Assembly: GCA_033239005.1 (NCBI GenBank)
Contig: BSQZ01000021.1
Span: forward strand, 10,271,016-10,335,015
DNA length: 64,000 nt
Source of the DNA: Lamellibrachia satsuma
Lineage: Eukaryota > Annelida > Polychaeta > Sabellida > Siboglinidae
Reading direction: 5' to 3'
Below the pieces are notes generated by a model. The model searched no databases. It saw nothing but the letters and a program-made list of their open reading frames with translations, and was not told the origin of the DNA. Shown here piece after piece: positions 62,317-64,000 of the stretch. Positions within the stretch are counted from its first letter, which is position 1. Each line of letters starts with the position of its first letter. The translations under genes were made by a program, and so were the position numbers.

Positions 62317-64000
62317 TTTTCGTTTTGAGCAGTAATGACATGGCTCCAATGGCAGTTGACATGTTTTTTAGCAAAGGGAATTGATATTTACTTCATAACT
62401 GTTATCAAATGATAGCCCCAAAGCATAATATAAGCAATCACCTACATAAATAAAACACCCTGTAGTAAAACAAGAAGGCTGAGCCCTTATCAGTTGACAC
62501 ACTGATGCAGGCATGGGCCAGTGATATCCAGTCTTCATCATACCAACATCTACTAAACAACTTCAGTTATGGAGTGTAATAAATGTACAATGGGTTAAAA
62601 TAGGTATCTCACTAATGTGACTGTTAAATAACTATAATAATATGTACAAAGTGTCTAGCACTCTGGACCCGTAAGCACAACTGTACAGCTATTGATCCGG
62701 CACACTGTCAGTTTTGTATGTGTAAGTGTGTGTGGTGTGTGCGTATTCCCAGTGGCATATAATGTGCGCATGCAGAATACAAACGGTCAACAAATCATTA
62801 ATAAACCAGGTGCTAAGTACCAGAATATGATCTGATATGTTCAAATTTGACAAAGCAATGATTCGTTATTATTCGAAAAGTATAGCTAGGATAGATCTCT
62901 TCTCTTCTTCAATGATCTCAAAATTATTAGACATCTTTAGTTTAGGCAGGCAGATATATCTTCATACTTTGATGATTGACAACGAGTACATTTTTATACA
63001 TAACTATATATAATTGACAACAATGATGTTCCAATATAGCAATAAACATATGCCTCAACCTTTCGAAGACCAAGACATAGGCCTTATTATCGGCTACGTG
63101 AGATGTGCGGCAGTTAGTGTTGCAATGTTTTAGTGCCGGACCTATACTAGCATGGCTGCTTCATACGTTGTCTGACAGTGACGGAACTTTAGCTGCTGCG
63201 ATTTTTTACCAGCAGGTTCTCATTGCGCATGTGCACATGAAGTGCTGGACCAAGAGCTGTTTTGTACTACGTCCGGGTCCGGACCTATAGCAACAGCCCA
63301 ATATGTATGCTGTGGGTGGTAAGCTCATGCCTAAATTAAGAATAGACTAGTGTAAGGCAAGTTTGTAAGATAAACAGGGTTGAATAAATCACGATTTAAA
63401 AAATATATATATATTTTTTATTTAAATCAGATTTTTTATTTATTTGATTTTTTTTAAATCCAGTATATAGACATTTATATAGATGTTTATATTTATAAAC
63501 TCTTTCAATTGTGTTCTATTCAAATCGATTTGGGTACTTGATTTTTTTTATTTAAAGACATTAGACAATGTCCACAAGGCCTCATCCCCTGTAGTTGCAT
63601 AATTTGTCTTGGAAAGGAAAGCATGCTGTGTGTCTGCAGCAGTGGTAATTATTGTTTGCTGATAGCGTGGATTAGCATGTGTCCAGGGCTATGTGTACTC
63701 TTAAGGTCTCCAACCAGACTGCAGACTGGTACAGTATTAAACAATTGTAGCCCAGACTGTCTCACTTGAGTCAACATAATGAATTGGTAACAATTAGCAC
63801 AAGCTCTAAATGAACTTTAACTCAGGGCTTCTGACTTGAAAAGATACTTCCTCTGGAAGACAAGTTTGTGTGGCTTCACTGCATTCAGAAAGGGAATAGC
63901 TCAAACATACACAGTGTCATAAAATATCTGACTGTCAGGCTATCTGGTGTCTATACAGCTACACAAGTGTGCGCACTTTGTGCTTTTATATTAAAAAACA
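62317..64000. other. No gene recognised; possible hAT-like terminus
   Basis: AT-rich DNA. CAGGGTTGAATAAATCACGA at 63376 followed by AT-rich inverted segments (to about 63570) looks like one end of a non-autonomous hAT-type element; the other end was not found. Confidence 0.35.

Overview
This looks like metazoan, probably invertebrate deuterostome, nuclear DNA. There are many short exons with GT-AG introns, and the introns are full of minisatellites, tRNA-derived SINEs, CR1/L2/RTE-type LINEs, a Penelope-like fragment, a Gypsy fragment and hAT and Tc1/mariner-type DNA elements. Several minisatellites run across exon/intron junctions. I recall this type as the amphioxus 'mirage' minisatellites first described at an Adh locus, so a cephalochordate is my best guess. 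The species cannot be proven from this window.

The left 39 kb is one gene on the minus strand. I assembled 37 consecutive exons (39385 down to 1752) with consistent AG/GT sites and phases, giving about 1,324 codons. They encode the N-terminal and central cytoplasmic part of a divergent inositol 1,4,5-trisphosphate receptor: Ins145/suppressor domain, MIR beta-trefoil, first RIH (ligand-binding) domain and following helical armadillo region. The start codon exon(s) are not found on the right, and the C-terminal modulatory and channel part lies beyond the left edge. Basic residues of the helical half of the ligand pocket are mostly kept, but the beta-trefoil loop motif of canonical receptors is not.

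Minisatellites fill about 14 kb when I add their spans. At least six contain copies of a real exon end plus its splice site: exons 11, 13, 16, 17, 21 and 33. The exon 13 array goes further: each unit carries an acceptor, a 21- or 27-nt in-frame piece of exon and a consensus donor, so it reads like a row of duplicated microexons. The arrays at exons 33 and 2 have 36-bp units and stay open in frame with the exon.

The right 25 kb (39.5-64 kb) is mainly nested mobile DNA with no host gene I can recognise. A degenerate Gypsy retrotransposon (minus strand) lies between two inverted copies of a long non-coding element, here called X. The right copy of X sits at a TA in gag and has itself been hit by a 2.4-kb hAT element (perfect 8-bp target duplication) and a 4.4-kb CR1-like LINE. 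Further right is a composite element: two 453-bp direct repeats around 1.6 kb of unexplained DNA, flanked by a 4-bp target duplication, with two relatives nearby. The stretches 40.5-42.1, 59.3-61.8 and 62.3-64 kb hold nothing I can assign except small LINE and hAT remnants.
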